DNA of 8,257 nucleotides, from the NCBI GenBank assembly GCA_030636065.1, contig DAOVXR010000060.1:1-8257 (forward strand). Reading direction: 5' to 3'. Origin of the DNA: Sedimentisphaerales bacterium (GTDB lineage: Bacteria > Planctomycetota > Phycisphaerae > Sedimentisphaerales > SM23-30). Under the pieces are notes generated by a model. That model was not told where the DNA came from and did no database searches. It was given only the letters and a program-made list of their open reading frames with translations. Made by a program: the position numbers and the translations under genes. Positions 1 through 5,418 of the stretch are shown here, piece by piece (position 1 is the first letter of the stretch; each line of letters begins with the position of its first letter).

Positions 1-4
1 CGTT

Positions 5-50
5 TATTAGCCCCTGCTGTTAAGCATGTCCCTGCGAAGGCAAGGGGGGC
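5..50 (+). repeat. Chimeric TTAGCCCC hairpin, left half only
   Basis: Positions 11-26 are identical to the left arm, loop and first right-arm bases of the perfect hairpin at 5883-5898. The expected GGGG closure is missing. After AAGCA the sequence continues as another repeat, AAGCATGTCCCTGCGAAGG, which also occurs with small changes at about 3199-3217. The unit therefore looks like two repeat families joined at AAGCA. Confidence 0.55.
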
Positions 51-69
51 TGGGGCATGGGTTCTTTAA

Positions 70-92
70 GTAGGGCGGGACTGTGGCCCGCG
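70..92 (+). repeat. GTAGGG-type hairpin, copy 1
   Basis: GTAGGGCGGG is followed by a short loop and GGCCCGCG, with GCGGG pairing with CCCGC. It is followed directly by TTTATTAG, the lead-in to the next TTAGCC-type element. The same outer frame with other stem bases recurs at 155-178, 310-334 and 3443-3469. Confidence 0.6.
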
Positions 93-96
93 TTTA

Positions 97-143
97 TTAG
101 CCACCGATGTAAAACATGTCCTCGGGTAGGCGGGGATCGGGGG
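97..143 (+). repeat. Chimeric TTAGCC hairpin, second unit
   Basis: TTAGCCACCGATGTAAAA matches the left part of the hairpin beginning at 5912 with one change. It then switches to CATGTCC followed by a GC-rich tail ending in GGGGATCGGGGG. The order of this unit and the one at 5-50 is the same as that of the two intact hairpins at 5877-5939. Confidence 0.5.
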
Positions 144-154
144 ATTCTTCTTAA

Positions 155-178
155 GTAGGGTGCTGATGGAATCGCACC
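155..178 (+). repeat. GTAGGG-type hairpin, copy 2
   Basis: GTAGGGTGC and GCACC flank a 10-base loop, with GGTGC (159-163) pairing with GCACC (174-178). The stem differs from copy 1 but still pairs, and the element is again followed within ten bases by TTTATTAG. Confidence 0.5.
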
Positions 179-190
179 ATTTCTTTATTA

Positions 191-241
191 GGCCCGAAGG
201 GCCGAAAGAGCGGTCGGGTACCACCGTTCCGCCGAAGGTGG
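191..241 (+). repeat. GGCCC/GGGCC hairpin and adjoining stem
   Basis: GGCCC-GAA-GGGCC (191-203) is a perfect 5-base stem with a GAA loop. It is followed by a looser stem formed by CCACC (221-225) and GGTGG (237-241). GAA-loop hairpins recur at 424-436 and 3274-3288. Confidence 0.45.
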
Positions 242-242
242 A

Positions 243-270
243 GGGGTGCTCTTGTATAATCCTCAATGTC
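243..270 (+). repeat. GGTGCTC-TTGT-AATCC repeat, copy 1
   Basis: GGGGTGCTCTTGTATAATCC followed by CAATGT closely matches AGAGGTGCTCCTGTGCAATCC followed by AAATGT at 5973-5999. The two copies lie about 5.7 kb apart in otherwise unrelated spacers, so this is a dispersed repeat of unknown nature. Confidence 0.45.
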
Positions 271-285
271 CGGTGGCAGCCACCG
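271..285 (+). repeat. CGGTGGC/GCCACCG inverted repeat
   Basis: Seven-base arms (271-277 and 279-285) flank a single A. The element adjoins the dispersed repeat at 243-270. No T tract follows it, so a terminator role is not supported. Confidence 0.45.
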
Positions 286-309
286 AGTCTTTGAGGTGGA
301 TGGCTTTTT

Positions 310-334
310 GTAGGGTGGGGTCTCACCCCACGCG
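310..334 (+). repeat. GTAGGG-type hairpin, copy 3
   Basis: GTAGGGTGGGG, a TCT loop and CACCCCACGCG form a stem in which GTGGGG-like and CCCCAC-like arms pair. This is one of the two copies that keep the ACGCG right end; the other is at 3443-3469. Confidence 0.6.
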
Positions 335-350
335 GTTATTCTCTTTTTCT

Positions 351-385
351 CATTAGCCCCCGACTTTATGTCGCGGGGTTCTTCT
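351..385 (+). repeat. TTAGCCCC hairpin, CGAC stem variant
   Basis: CCCC-CGAC (357-364), loop TTTAT and GTCG-C-GGGG (370-378) pair with a single bulged C. The element has the family frame of TTAGCCCC before the stem and GGGGTTCTTCTT after it. Its stem differs from those of the intact members at 5883-5902, 5914-5934 and 3248-3267. Confidence 0.6.
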
Positions 386-412
386 TAGCCCTTGCCGTCA
401 AGTGGGGGTTCT
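386..412 (+). repeat. Degenerate TTAGCCC hairpin
   Basis: TTAGCCCTTGCCGTCAAG followed by TGGGGGTTCTTCTC keeps the family frame. Only TTG/CAA and part of the CCC/GGG arms can still pair, so this looks like a decayed copy adjoining the better one at 351-385. Confidence 0.4.
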
Positions 413-423
413 TCTCTTTATTC

Positions 424-456
424 GCCCTGAAAGGGCAAAATAAAGTCTGCCACAGG
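424..456 (+). repeat. GCCCT-GAA-AGGGC hairpin plus ATAAAGT repeat
   Basis: GCCCT (424-428) and AGGGC (432-436) flank GAA. A decayed copy in the opposite orientation, GCCCTTTCAGGAC, lies at 3341-3353. Next to it, ATAAAGTCTGCCACAG (440-455) matches ATAAAGTGTGCCACGG at 6151-6166 at 14 of 16 positions. Confidence 0.45.
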
Positions 457-512
457 CTGATAAAAAGCGTGAACGGTTACGAAAAACATTAGAATTTGTC
501 TGTAATATTTTC

Positions 513-1331
513 TTAAATCGATGGTTGATTTTTATCAATATCCAAAAATTTAACTGTTATCTTGCTGCTGCTGGTTGGCATTATTTGGGTAAGACTACTA
601 TGTCCTCTTTTTGTAACCTCACCTATTTGTACATCCATTACATTAGCTCTGAATTTTACTAATTGTCCTTCATAAATCCTATTTTCTCCGATTTTTTTAT
701 AAAGTTTTATATTTTCTGAAAGTTTAATTCCTGGAGTAATAAAATTCACTGTGTGGGCAAATATCTTGGCGCTAATATGTAACTCAATCTCGTTTCCGTC
801 TTTTGCTTCGATTTTATCAATGCAGCCTACCCAGTTTATTAACATTGGAGTTTTTCGGAAATAATCCAACGCAGTCGGAAATACACTTTGTTGCAGTTCT
901 TTTTTTTTCACCACGTTGGTTGTGGCTTCAATTTGATAGAGCAGTCCTAACATTGTTTGATGGTAATTAGTCTGTTTTTCTGGTACGTTTGTGCAGGTGA
1001 ACCCGTTGACCAGAATCTTTTTTTCTTCCTTTTGCTTTTTCTTTCTTCGGCTAAGGGTTTTCCTTAAAGTATTGTTTTGTCTTTTTAATTCTTCCTTTTG
1101 ATTCCAGGCCTGTTCATATTTTTTACATAAATCGTCGTTTTCTTTGCGTATCTTTTCAAACTCCTCCAATTCCTTCTTAAGGGATTCAATGGTTTTTCGC
1201 AATGAGGCGTTGTCTTTCTCAAGCTTGGCTATTTTATCAATTAGCTGGGAAACGTATTGTGCGGAGCACTCGTAAGAAAAAGCACATAATATAACTGCGA
1301 TAAGAAAAAATAATTGGATCGTTTTCTTCAT
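513..1331 (-). CDS. Exported coiled-coil protein with beta-rich C-terminal domain, unknown function
   Basis: I do not recognise this 272-residue protein as a named family. Residues 1-24 form a Sec signal peptide: KK, then a hydrophobic core, with probable cleavage after CSA (residues 22-24). Residues about 26-107 are strongly charged heptad-like sequence (KLEKDNASLRKTIESLKKEL) typical of a coiled coil and end in a very basic stretch (RRKKKQKEEKK). The C-terminal half contains a segment (about 165-235, NWVGCIDKIEAKDGNEIEL through EGQLVKFRANV) that resembles small OB-like domains by pattern only. The start is supported by AAGGG seven bases upstream and by the signal peptide. The gene is clearly more AT-rich than its neighbours, with many AAA and ATT codons, which may mark acquired DNA. 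It has its own promoter at 1398-1425. A periplasmic or envelope location is inferred. Confidence 0.8.
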   Translation of the reverse strand: MKKTIQLFFLIAVILCAFSYECSAQYVSQLIDKIAKLEKDNASLRKTIESLKKELEEFEKIRKENDDLCKKYEQAWNQKEELKRQNNTLRKTLSRRKKKQKEEKKILVNGFTCTNVPEKQTNYHQTMLGLLYQIEATTNVVKKKELQQSVFPTALDYFRKTPMLINWVGCIDKIEAKDGNEIELHISAKIFAHTVNFITPGIKLSENIKLYKKIGENRIYEGQLVKFRANVMDVQIGEVTKRGHSSLTQIMPTSSSKITVKFLDIDKNQPSI

Positions 1332-1397
1332 AATTTGGCCCTTTTTTCATTACCTGAACAAAACAGATTATTTGTCACATATTCACCCGATTGGTTC

Positions 1398-1425
1398 ATT
1401 CTAAACCATCCGCTTCTTTTTTCAA
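1398..1425 (-). promoter_or_regulatory. Sigma70-like promoter for the coiled-coil gene
   Basis: Read on the minus strand, TTGAAA (1425-1420) and TAGAAT (1403-1398) are separated by 16 bases. They lie about 65 bases upstream of the ATG at 1331 and inside the 148-base gap after the nuclease gene, so the coiled-coil gene can be expressed independently of the hydrolase-nuclease pair. Confidence 0.5.
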
Positions 1426-1479
1426 CAAAATTTATTTTTTATATTTAAGTGAGCTATGTGTTTGTAATTAAAGTAGTTA

Positions 1480-2136
1480 TCAATCTATTTCAATATTTCT
1501 TTTTCTGTACCACTCGGGCCACTGATCGGGCCGAACGTCTTTCCATAGGCCGCTTTTTTCTTTTTGTGCCTCTTTTTGCAGTTGCAGAAACTTTTTGCGG
1601 AGTATATGTCGGAAACGTGGATCGGCATAGCCGTGGCCGAGTTTGATTAGTTCTTCGTTGAGTATTTTCCCGTCGGGCAGATAAATATATGCGAGCAGTC
1701 GTCCGAATTTTCCGCGGGTGTTTTCGTCAGGTTCTAAAACAACACGAACCTGCTGATGAATCGCCATTTCACGGGCGAACTTTGCCGCCTGCGGCCCCCA
1801 GTACATTTCGCCATAGCGGGGGTGTTTGGTCTCTGGTGTATCTACTCCCCACAGACGCACTCGCGTATGTTCTCGGTCGGTTTTGGGATCGGCTATGTTC
1901 AGATCGAGCGTATCACCGTCCACAACTTTAACAACCGTAAAGGTCTGGTCATGGTAAAGCCGACGGTCTCCGACCGGGCCGGCCTTGAAAACACCCAACC
2001 GGGACATTGCGAACAGCCCCATCATCACAACAGCCGTTGCTGTCGCCATTATTCGCCGTTGCCGTCGTGACATCGGAATTCGCGTTTTTCGTGAAGCCCT
2101 GCTCATCTCTTCTCTCTTCTTCGTTTCCTTCGTCAT
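1480..2136 (-). CDS. Membrane-anchored thermonuclease (SNase-like)
   Basis: This 218-residue protein is a staphylococcal-nuclease-fold enzyme, a family of Ca-dependent phosphodiesterases that cleave DNA and RNA. The catalytic pattern is complete: VVDGDTLDL (Asp73), RLWGVDTPET (Arg94, Asp99, Thr100, Glu102) and GKFGRLLAYIY (Arg146), matching Asp21, Arg35, Asp40, Thr41, Glu43 and Arg87 of the S. aureus enzyme. A basic N-terminus followed by one hydrophobic segment (about 30-48) suggests a signal anchor with the nuclease outside the membrane. The C-terminus WPEWYRKRN is typical of bacterial members. The chosen ATG lies 4 bases after the stop of the lipoprotein gene, suggesting an operon. An ATG at 2106 has a better purine-rich leader (GAGAGAAGAG) and could be the true start. 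The frame stays open to 2286, but that would overlap the lipoprotein gene by about 146 bases. Confidence 0.9.
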   Translation of the reverse strand: MTKETKKREEMSRASRKTRIPMSRRQRRIMATATAVVMMGLFAMSRLGVFKAGPVGDRRLYHDQTFTVVKVVDGDTLDLNIADPKTDREHTRVRLWGVDTPETKHPRYGEMYWGPQAAKFAREMAIHQQVRVVLEPDENTRGKFGRLLAYIYLPDGKILNEELIKLGHGYADPRFRHILRKKFLQLQKEAQKEKSGLWKDVRPDQWPEWYRKRNIEID

Positions 2137-2140
2137 TTTC

Positions 2141-3097
2141 TTACATAGTGTGTTCACAGATAAACCGGACGATTTTAGTAGGGTCTTTAAGGCTGTGAGG
2201 GTTATGGCCGATGCCTTTTTTGAGGATGATCCGGATACGGCCCCCCAGCTTTTTATATCGTTCCTCGAGTATATCGGTATTCTCATCCATCGGAACTAAC
2301 TTGTCGCTGTCGCCGCAGACGTGTAGCAGCGGAACATCGGCATGGACGATTGGTTCGAGGTTATCGATAGGATTATGTTTATAGACAAGTGCCTCGTCTT
2401 CGGTCAGACCGTAAGCCTTGAGACATCTTCGCCAATTAGGGCTGCTGCCCTTACTGCTGCCTTTAGCGCCGGGCCAACTCTTGAAATCACAGACGGGAGC
2501 GTCGGCATAAATGCAGGCCACTTTTTCCGCATTGGCGGCGGTCCAGTTATAGACTATCAGCCCGCCACGGCTCAGGCATTCGAGCGCAATTTTGCCTGCA
2601 AGGTTATATTTTTGTGTTACGTAATAATAGAATTTATTCCAATGGCCCACGGCGCCAGGGCTGCCGTACATTTCAACTACATCCATATAGGCCAGATGAA
2701 AGCCTTTTTTCAGTAGGGCGATGTCTGTTTGTGGTTCGGTATCGAAGAATCGGGCACGCCATATCCAGGGCCGCCCCACAGCGGTAACCCGCGGAACGAT
2801 AACAAAGCATTTGCGTCCGTCCACCACGAAGTCATATTTTTCATAGTCGTTCCAATAGGTTTTTTCTTTGCCTGTTATTGCCTTGTATATCACCTTTGCC
2901 ATCAGGCCGGCGCCTTTGGCGTTGGGATGGATTTTATCGGGGAAATATTGCGGTTTGCCGCTGAGCGAGGCGACTCGAATAGTTTCGTGGTAGTTGTCGG
3001 TATTGATGGGTGCTGATTTATCTGACAGGCCGCAGCCGCTGACAAGCAGACATAAAAGGATCAAAGCATTGACAATTTTCGGATAGTTCTTACGCAT
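2141..3097 (-). CDS. Lipoprotein alpha/beta hydrolase with an SGNH-esterase remnant
   Basis: This 318-residue protein starts with a lipoprotein signal peptide, lipobox LVSGC (Cys22), so it should be a lipid-anchored envelope protein. Residues 52-78 (FPDKIHPNAKGAGLMAKVIY and following) match the C-terminal Asp-x-x-His block of SGNH/GDSL esterases, but the rest of such a domain is missing. From about residue 85 it is an alpha/beta hydrolase. Nucleophile elbow CLSRGG gives Ser176, the acid is probably Asp265 in GDSDKLVP, and the base is His298 in GIGHNPHSL. A complete Ser-Asp-His triad suggests an active esterase or peptidase of unknown substrate, perhaps acyl or acetyl groups on polysaccharides. 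The start is supported by AAGGAG five bases upstream (3108-3103) and by the lipobox. It is the first gene of a probable operon with the nuclease. Confidence 0.85.
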   Translation of the reverse strand: MRKNYPKIVNALILLCLLVSGCGLSDKSAPINTDNYHETIRVASLSGKPQYFPDKIHPNAKGAGLMAKVIYKAITGKEKTYWNDYEKYDFVVDGRKCFVIVPRVTAVGRPWIWRARFFDTEPQTDIALLKKGFHLAYMDVVEMYGSPGAVGHWNKFYYYVTQKYNLAGKIALECLSRGGLIVYNWTAANAEKVACIYADAPVCDFKSWPGAKGSSKGSSPNWRRCLKAYGLTEDEALVYKHNPIDNLEPIVHADVPLLHVCGDSDKLVPMDENTDILEERYKKLGGRIRIILKKGIGHNPHSLKDPTKIVRFICEHTM

Positions 3098-3167
3098 CTT
3101 TGCTCCTTAATGGTATGGAAATTTGTTGCAGTAGTAATACAGGTATTATTGGGTAGCATATTCCGCG

Positions 3168-3227
3168 TGTCATTCCTGCGTAGAGCATGCCCCTGCGTAA
3201 GCATGCCCCTGCGAAGGCAGGGGGCAG
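3168..3227 (+). repeat. TGTCATTCC-type repeat with 16-base tandem duplication
   Basis: TGTCATTCCTGCG (3168-3180) is the typical end of a widespread class of bacterial intergenic repeats. It is followed by two near-identical 16-base units, AGCATGCCCCTGCGTA (3184-3199) and AGCATGCCCCTGCGAA (3200-3215), and then GGCAGGGGGCA. The second unit and its tail recur at about 22-50 with two or three changes. The antisense frames here translate into peptides such as PPAFAGACLRRG that are characteristic of such repeats and not of real proteins. Confidence 0.6.
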
Positions 3228-3243
3228 CGGGCAGAAATCCCCT

Positions 3244-3288
3244 TTAGCCCCGCATGTTAATGCGGGGTTGATTCCCGGCGAAGCCGGG
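3244..3288 (+). repeat. TTAGCCCC hairpin (GCAT stem) plus CCCGGC/GCCGGG hairpin
   Basis: CCCCGCAT (3248-3255), loop GTTA and ATGCGGGG (3260-3267) form a perfect 8-base stem preceded by TTAG. This is an intact family member whose inner stem differs from the other copies. Immediately after it, CCCGGC (3274-3279), loop GAA and GCCGGG (3283-3288) form a second perfect stem. The pair lies about 150 bases upstream of the hydrolase start, between divergent genes. Confidence 0.65.
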
Positions 3289-3442
3289 ATAAATTCAGAA
3301 AAAATATTGCCGCTCACGTTTTTGTAGATAGTTTCCTTTTGCCCTTTCAGGACACAAATAGTTCCTGTTGCGGAAGGTTAAATCCTATGCTGTTATTTCC
3401 ATAATAGCAACCGTAATTATTGCCATAAACCCCCAAAATTAC

Positions 3443-3469
3443 GTAGGGTGGGCCTAATTGACCCACGCG
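3443..3469 (+). repeat. GTAGGG-type hairpin, copy 4
   Basis: GTAGGGTGGG, a TAATTG-containing loop and CCCACGCG form a stem (TGGG with CCCA), followed by TTAG. It has the same outer frame as the three copies in bases 70-334, which places one repeat family on both sides of the minus-strand genes. Confidence 0.55.
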
Positions 3470-3481
3470 TTAGCTCTCTTT

Positions 3482-3502
3482 CTCACAACTCACAACTCAC
3501 AA
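3482..3502 (+). repeat. Three tandem CTCACAA units
   Basis: CTCACAA occurs three times without interruption (3482-3488, 3489-3495, 3496-3502), just upstream of the promoter at 3522-3550. Short tandem repeats of this kind can vary in copy number. No function is evident. Confidence 0.6.
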
Positions 3503-3521
3503 CTTATTCATTTGTTTTTTC

Positions 3522-3550
3522 TTGACCTTTGTGGTATCATTATTTATAGA
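3522..3550 (+). promoter_or_regulatory. Sigma70-like promoter for the regulator/Clp-N pair
   Basis: TTGACC (3522-3527) and TATAGA (3545-3550) are separated by 17 bases, close to the sigma70 consensus. A start near 3557 would leave a leader of about 105 bases before the chosen ATG at 3664. Confidence 0.55.
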
Positions 3551-3557
3551 AGTAACT

Positions 3558-3569
3558 GACGCTGGCGTC
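3558..3569 (+). promoter_or_regulatory. GACGC-TG-GCGTC palindrome at the predicted transcription start
   Basis: Two 5-base arms flank TG at the place where transcription from 3522-3550 would begin. This could be an operator or a 5-prime stem in the leader. Looser pairing of AACT (3554-3557) with AGTT (3574-3577) could extend it. The functional role is inference only. Confidence 0.35.
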
Positions 3570-3663
3570 GAAAAGTTCTTTGACCTTTCGGTATAGTGTG
3601 TGGGCTGTTCTTGTGCCGCTTATCGGACGTTCAGCGGTTGCGTTAAGGATGGTAAAGGGATAT

Positions 3664-5412
3664 ATGGAATCTGACAAATCCGGTATGAAATCGAGTCTTG
3701 ATAAACCACCGCAAACGGGCAAACCAAGGGTGTTATTATTGCGCAGCAGCGGCGGAGCCGACAAATCCGACCTGCTGGAGACCCTCCGAAGCAACCTTTG
3801 TTTTGACCTGTCTATAGCCCATAATATGGACGAGGCTCTTCGTCTGCTCGAACAGCAGAGTTTTGACGCGGTCTTTACTGACACGACTGATTTCCTGCCG
3901 CTCGAACGGGCCTCCGTTTCTGATCAGTCTCTTTCCATACTGAATAATATTGGCGAAGGGGTATGTATTGTTGATCGGGGCGGCACTGTCCTCTGGGCCA
4001 ATTCTAAGATGGAGAGTTTTTCTGACTCAGTCAGGCAGGGTATTTCTGAACGGGGCCGCCAGGCATTCGACTTTTTCGACCGTCAGTATCGCGAATCCAG
4101 CCCAGGCATGGGCAGTGATGTACTGATCCGTTCCCGCAAGTATTCTTTTACGCACGAGCAATCGAACCGATATTTCGAGATGATTGTGAATCCGATGAAG
4201 GACGAGCAGGGGCCACCTTCCCGGATTGCCATGGTTATCTGGGAGGACACCGCCAGCCGCAGATTGCAGCAGCGGATAGACGCCATCGACAAAGCTGGCC
4301 GTGAACTGGTCCGTCTCGAAGCCGAGACATTAAGCGCCATGACTGTCGAGGAACGCATTAATCTGCTTCAGAATAAAATTATTCGTTACGCCCGTAAGCT
4401 ACTCCATTTCGATCATTTTGCCATTCGGCTGCTGAACCGCCGTACCAATCAGTTGGAGGTTCTTTTTGGTATGGGACTGCCCGGCGACACTCAGACCGAG
4501 GTTTTTGCAAACGTGGAGCACAACGGCATTTCCGGGTATGTTGCCGCGACAGGCCGAAGCTATATCTGCAACAATCCTTCGACTGACACTCGTTATCTGC
4601 CGGGTTTGGACGGTGCTTGTTGTTCTTTGACTGTGCCCCTGCTTTTGCATGATAAGGTCATTGGCACATTGAACGTCGAAAGCGATAAGGAGCAGGCATT
4701 CATCGAGGACGATCGGCAGATGGCCGAAATATTCGGTCGTTATATTGCTATTGCCATGAATATCCTTGATCTGTTGGTGGTCGAGCGTTATCAAACTACC
4801 GGACAGGCCGCCGACACACTGAATCAACAGATTTCCGAGCCGCTTAACGGTATTTTAACTAAGGCGTCTCTGTTGATGGAGGATTACATCGGGCACGATG
4901 ATATTCGCCGGCGTCTTCAGGGGATTATCGATCATGTAGTGAATATGAAAGCGGCGCTGAAGGAAACCAGGAAGCGACCGAAAGGAATTTTCGATACTCA
5001 CGTCGGTAAGGATATTACTCCCGACCCGCAGCTTACTTCCAGACACATTCTCGTGGTGGACGATGAGGAGTTTATTCGCCGGACCATCGCTGACATTGTC
5101 CGCAAGTACGGTTGTACTGCCGACACTGCCCAGGACGGCCGTGAGGCCAAGGCTCTGATTCGGCAGCGAACTTATGACCTCGTGATTTCGGATATAAAAC
5201 TTCCTTATGCCGACGGGTATGAGATTTTTGCCACTGCCCGGTCTCTTAGTAAGAGTATCCCTGTTATCCTTATGACTGGTTTTGGGTACGATCCCAACCA
5301 TTCGATTGTTCGTGCCAATCGTGAAGGACTCTCAGCCGTGCTTTATAAACCGTTTAAGGTGGAGCAGCTTATGAAAGAAATCCGCCGTGCCCTGAAAGAA
5401 TCGAAGGTATAA
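3664..5412 (+). CDS. Sensory response regulator: half receiver, PAS, GAF, pseudo-DHp, receiver
   Basis: This 582-residue protein is predicted to be soluble. Residues 21-82 resemble the first half of a receiver domain (RVLLL to FDAVFTD) without the acidic pair. Residues 87-197 form a PAS domain (LNNIGEGVCIVDRGGTVLWAN), and about 223-372 a GAF domain (AIRLLNR to VIGTLNVES). Residues about 382-437 align with a histidine-kinase dimerisation helix, but QQISEPLNGIL has Gln388 where HE-x-NNPL kinases have the phosphorylated His. No ATPase domain follows. The C-terminal receiver (458-577) is canonical: Asp466/Asp467, phospho-acceptor Asp510 in VISDIKLP, Thr538 and Lys562. It probably senses ligands through PAS/GAF and is phosphorylated by another kinase. 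There is no DNA-binding domain. The ATG at 3664 follows AAGGGA by three bases. An ATG at 3649 and a TTG at 3580 are in frame and possible. Confidence 0.88.
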   Translation: MESDKSGMKSSLDKPPQTGKPRVLLLRSSGGADKSDLLETLRSNLCFDLSIAHNMDEALRLLEQQSFDAVFTDTTDFLPLERASVSDQSLSILNNIGEGVCIVDRGGTVLWANSKMESFSDSVRQGISERGRQAFDFFDRQYRESSPGMGSDVLIRSRKYSFTHEQSNRYFEMIVNPMKDEQGPPSRIAMVIWEDTASRRLQQRIDAIDKAGRELVRLEAETLSAMTVEERINLLQNKIIRYARKLLHFDHFAIRLLNRRTNQLEVLFGMGLPGDTQTEVFANVEHNGISGYVAATGRSYICNNPSTDTRYLPGLDGACCSLTVPLLLHDKVIGTLNVESDKEQAFIEDDRQMAEIFGRYIAIAMNILDLLVVERYQTTGQAADTLNQQISEPLNGILTKASLLMEDYIGHDDIRRRLQGIIDHVVNMKAALKETRKRPKGIFDTHVGKDITPDPQLTSRHILVVDDEEFIRRTIADIVRKYGCTADTAQDGREAKALIRQRTYDLVISDIKLPYADGYEIFATARSLSKSIPVILMTGFGYDPNHSIVRANREGLSAVLYKPFKVEQLMKEIRRALKESKV

Positions 5413-5418
5413 TAAATT

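Larger units (their letters stand above)
1..512. repeat. Non-coding mosaic of short inverted repeats
   Basis: This stretch has no open frame with protein-like composition. It is a patchwork of short hairpins: GTAGGG-type elements (70-92, 155-178, 310-334), TTAGCCCC-type elements (5-50, 97-143, 351-385, 386-412), GGCCC/GGGCC at 191-203, CGGTGGC/GCCACCG at 271-285, and GCCCT/AGGGC at 424-436. The elements abut one another and share joints such as TTTATTAG. Several recur in the spacers at 3160-3470 and 5877-6180, so this is a repeat-rich intergenic region rather than decayed coding sequence. It lies downstream of the coiled-coil gene on the minus strand. Confidence 0.7.

Noticed and set aside
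66..326. Minus-strand open frame of 86 codons
   Set aside because: It runs through at least six repeat hairpins, its composition (many Pro, Arg, Thr) follows the repeats, and it has no ribosome binding site or recognisable pattern.
1..460. Possible CRISPR array
   Set aside because: The repeats are of different families, vary in sequence and spacing, and have no regular spacers or cas genes nearby.
2137..2286. N-terminal extension of the nuclease frame to 2286
   Set aside because: It would overlap the lipoprotein gene by about 146 bases, adds no nuclease-family sequence, and better starts exist at 2136 and 2106.
1449..2299. Several plus-strand frames opposite the nuclease gene
   Set aside because: They are antisense shadows of a gene with complete catalytic motifs and show no domain pattern.
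3090..3317. Minus-strand open frame of 75 codons upstream of the lipoprotein gene
   Set aside because: Its peptide (PPAFAGACLRRGMLYAGMT) is the usual translation of TGTCATTCC-type repeats, and it overlaps the ribosome binding site of the lipoprotein gene.
3164..3470. Possible structured RNA or riboswitch upstream of the regulator or the lipoprotein gene
   Set aside because: The hairpins are members of dispersed repeat families seen in other spacers, so a gene-specific leader RNA is not supported.
3580..3663. TTG start for the sensory regulator
   Set aside because: No ribosome binding site precedes it and the extra residues look like translated leader. The TTG is also the start of the duplicated TTGACCTTT motif. 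It remains possible.
4399..5301. Minus-strand frames opposite the regulator
   Set aside because: They lie antisense to well-defined GAF and receiver domains and have no family pattern or ribosome binding site.
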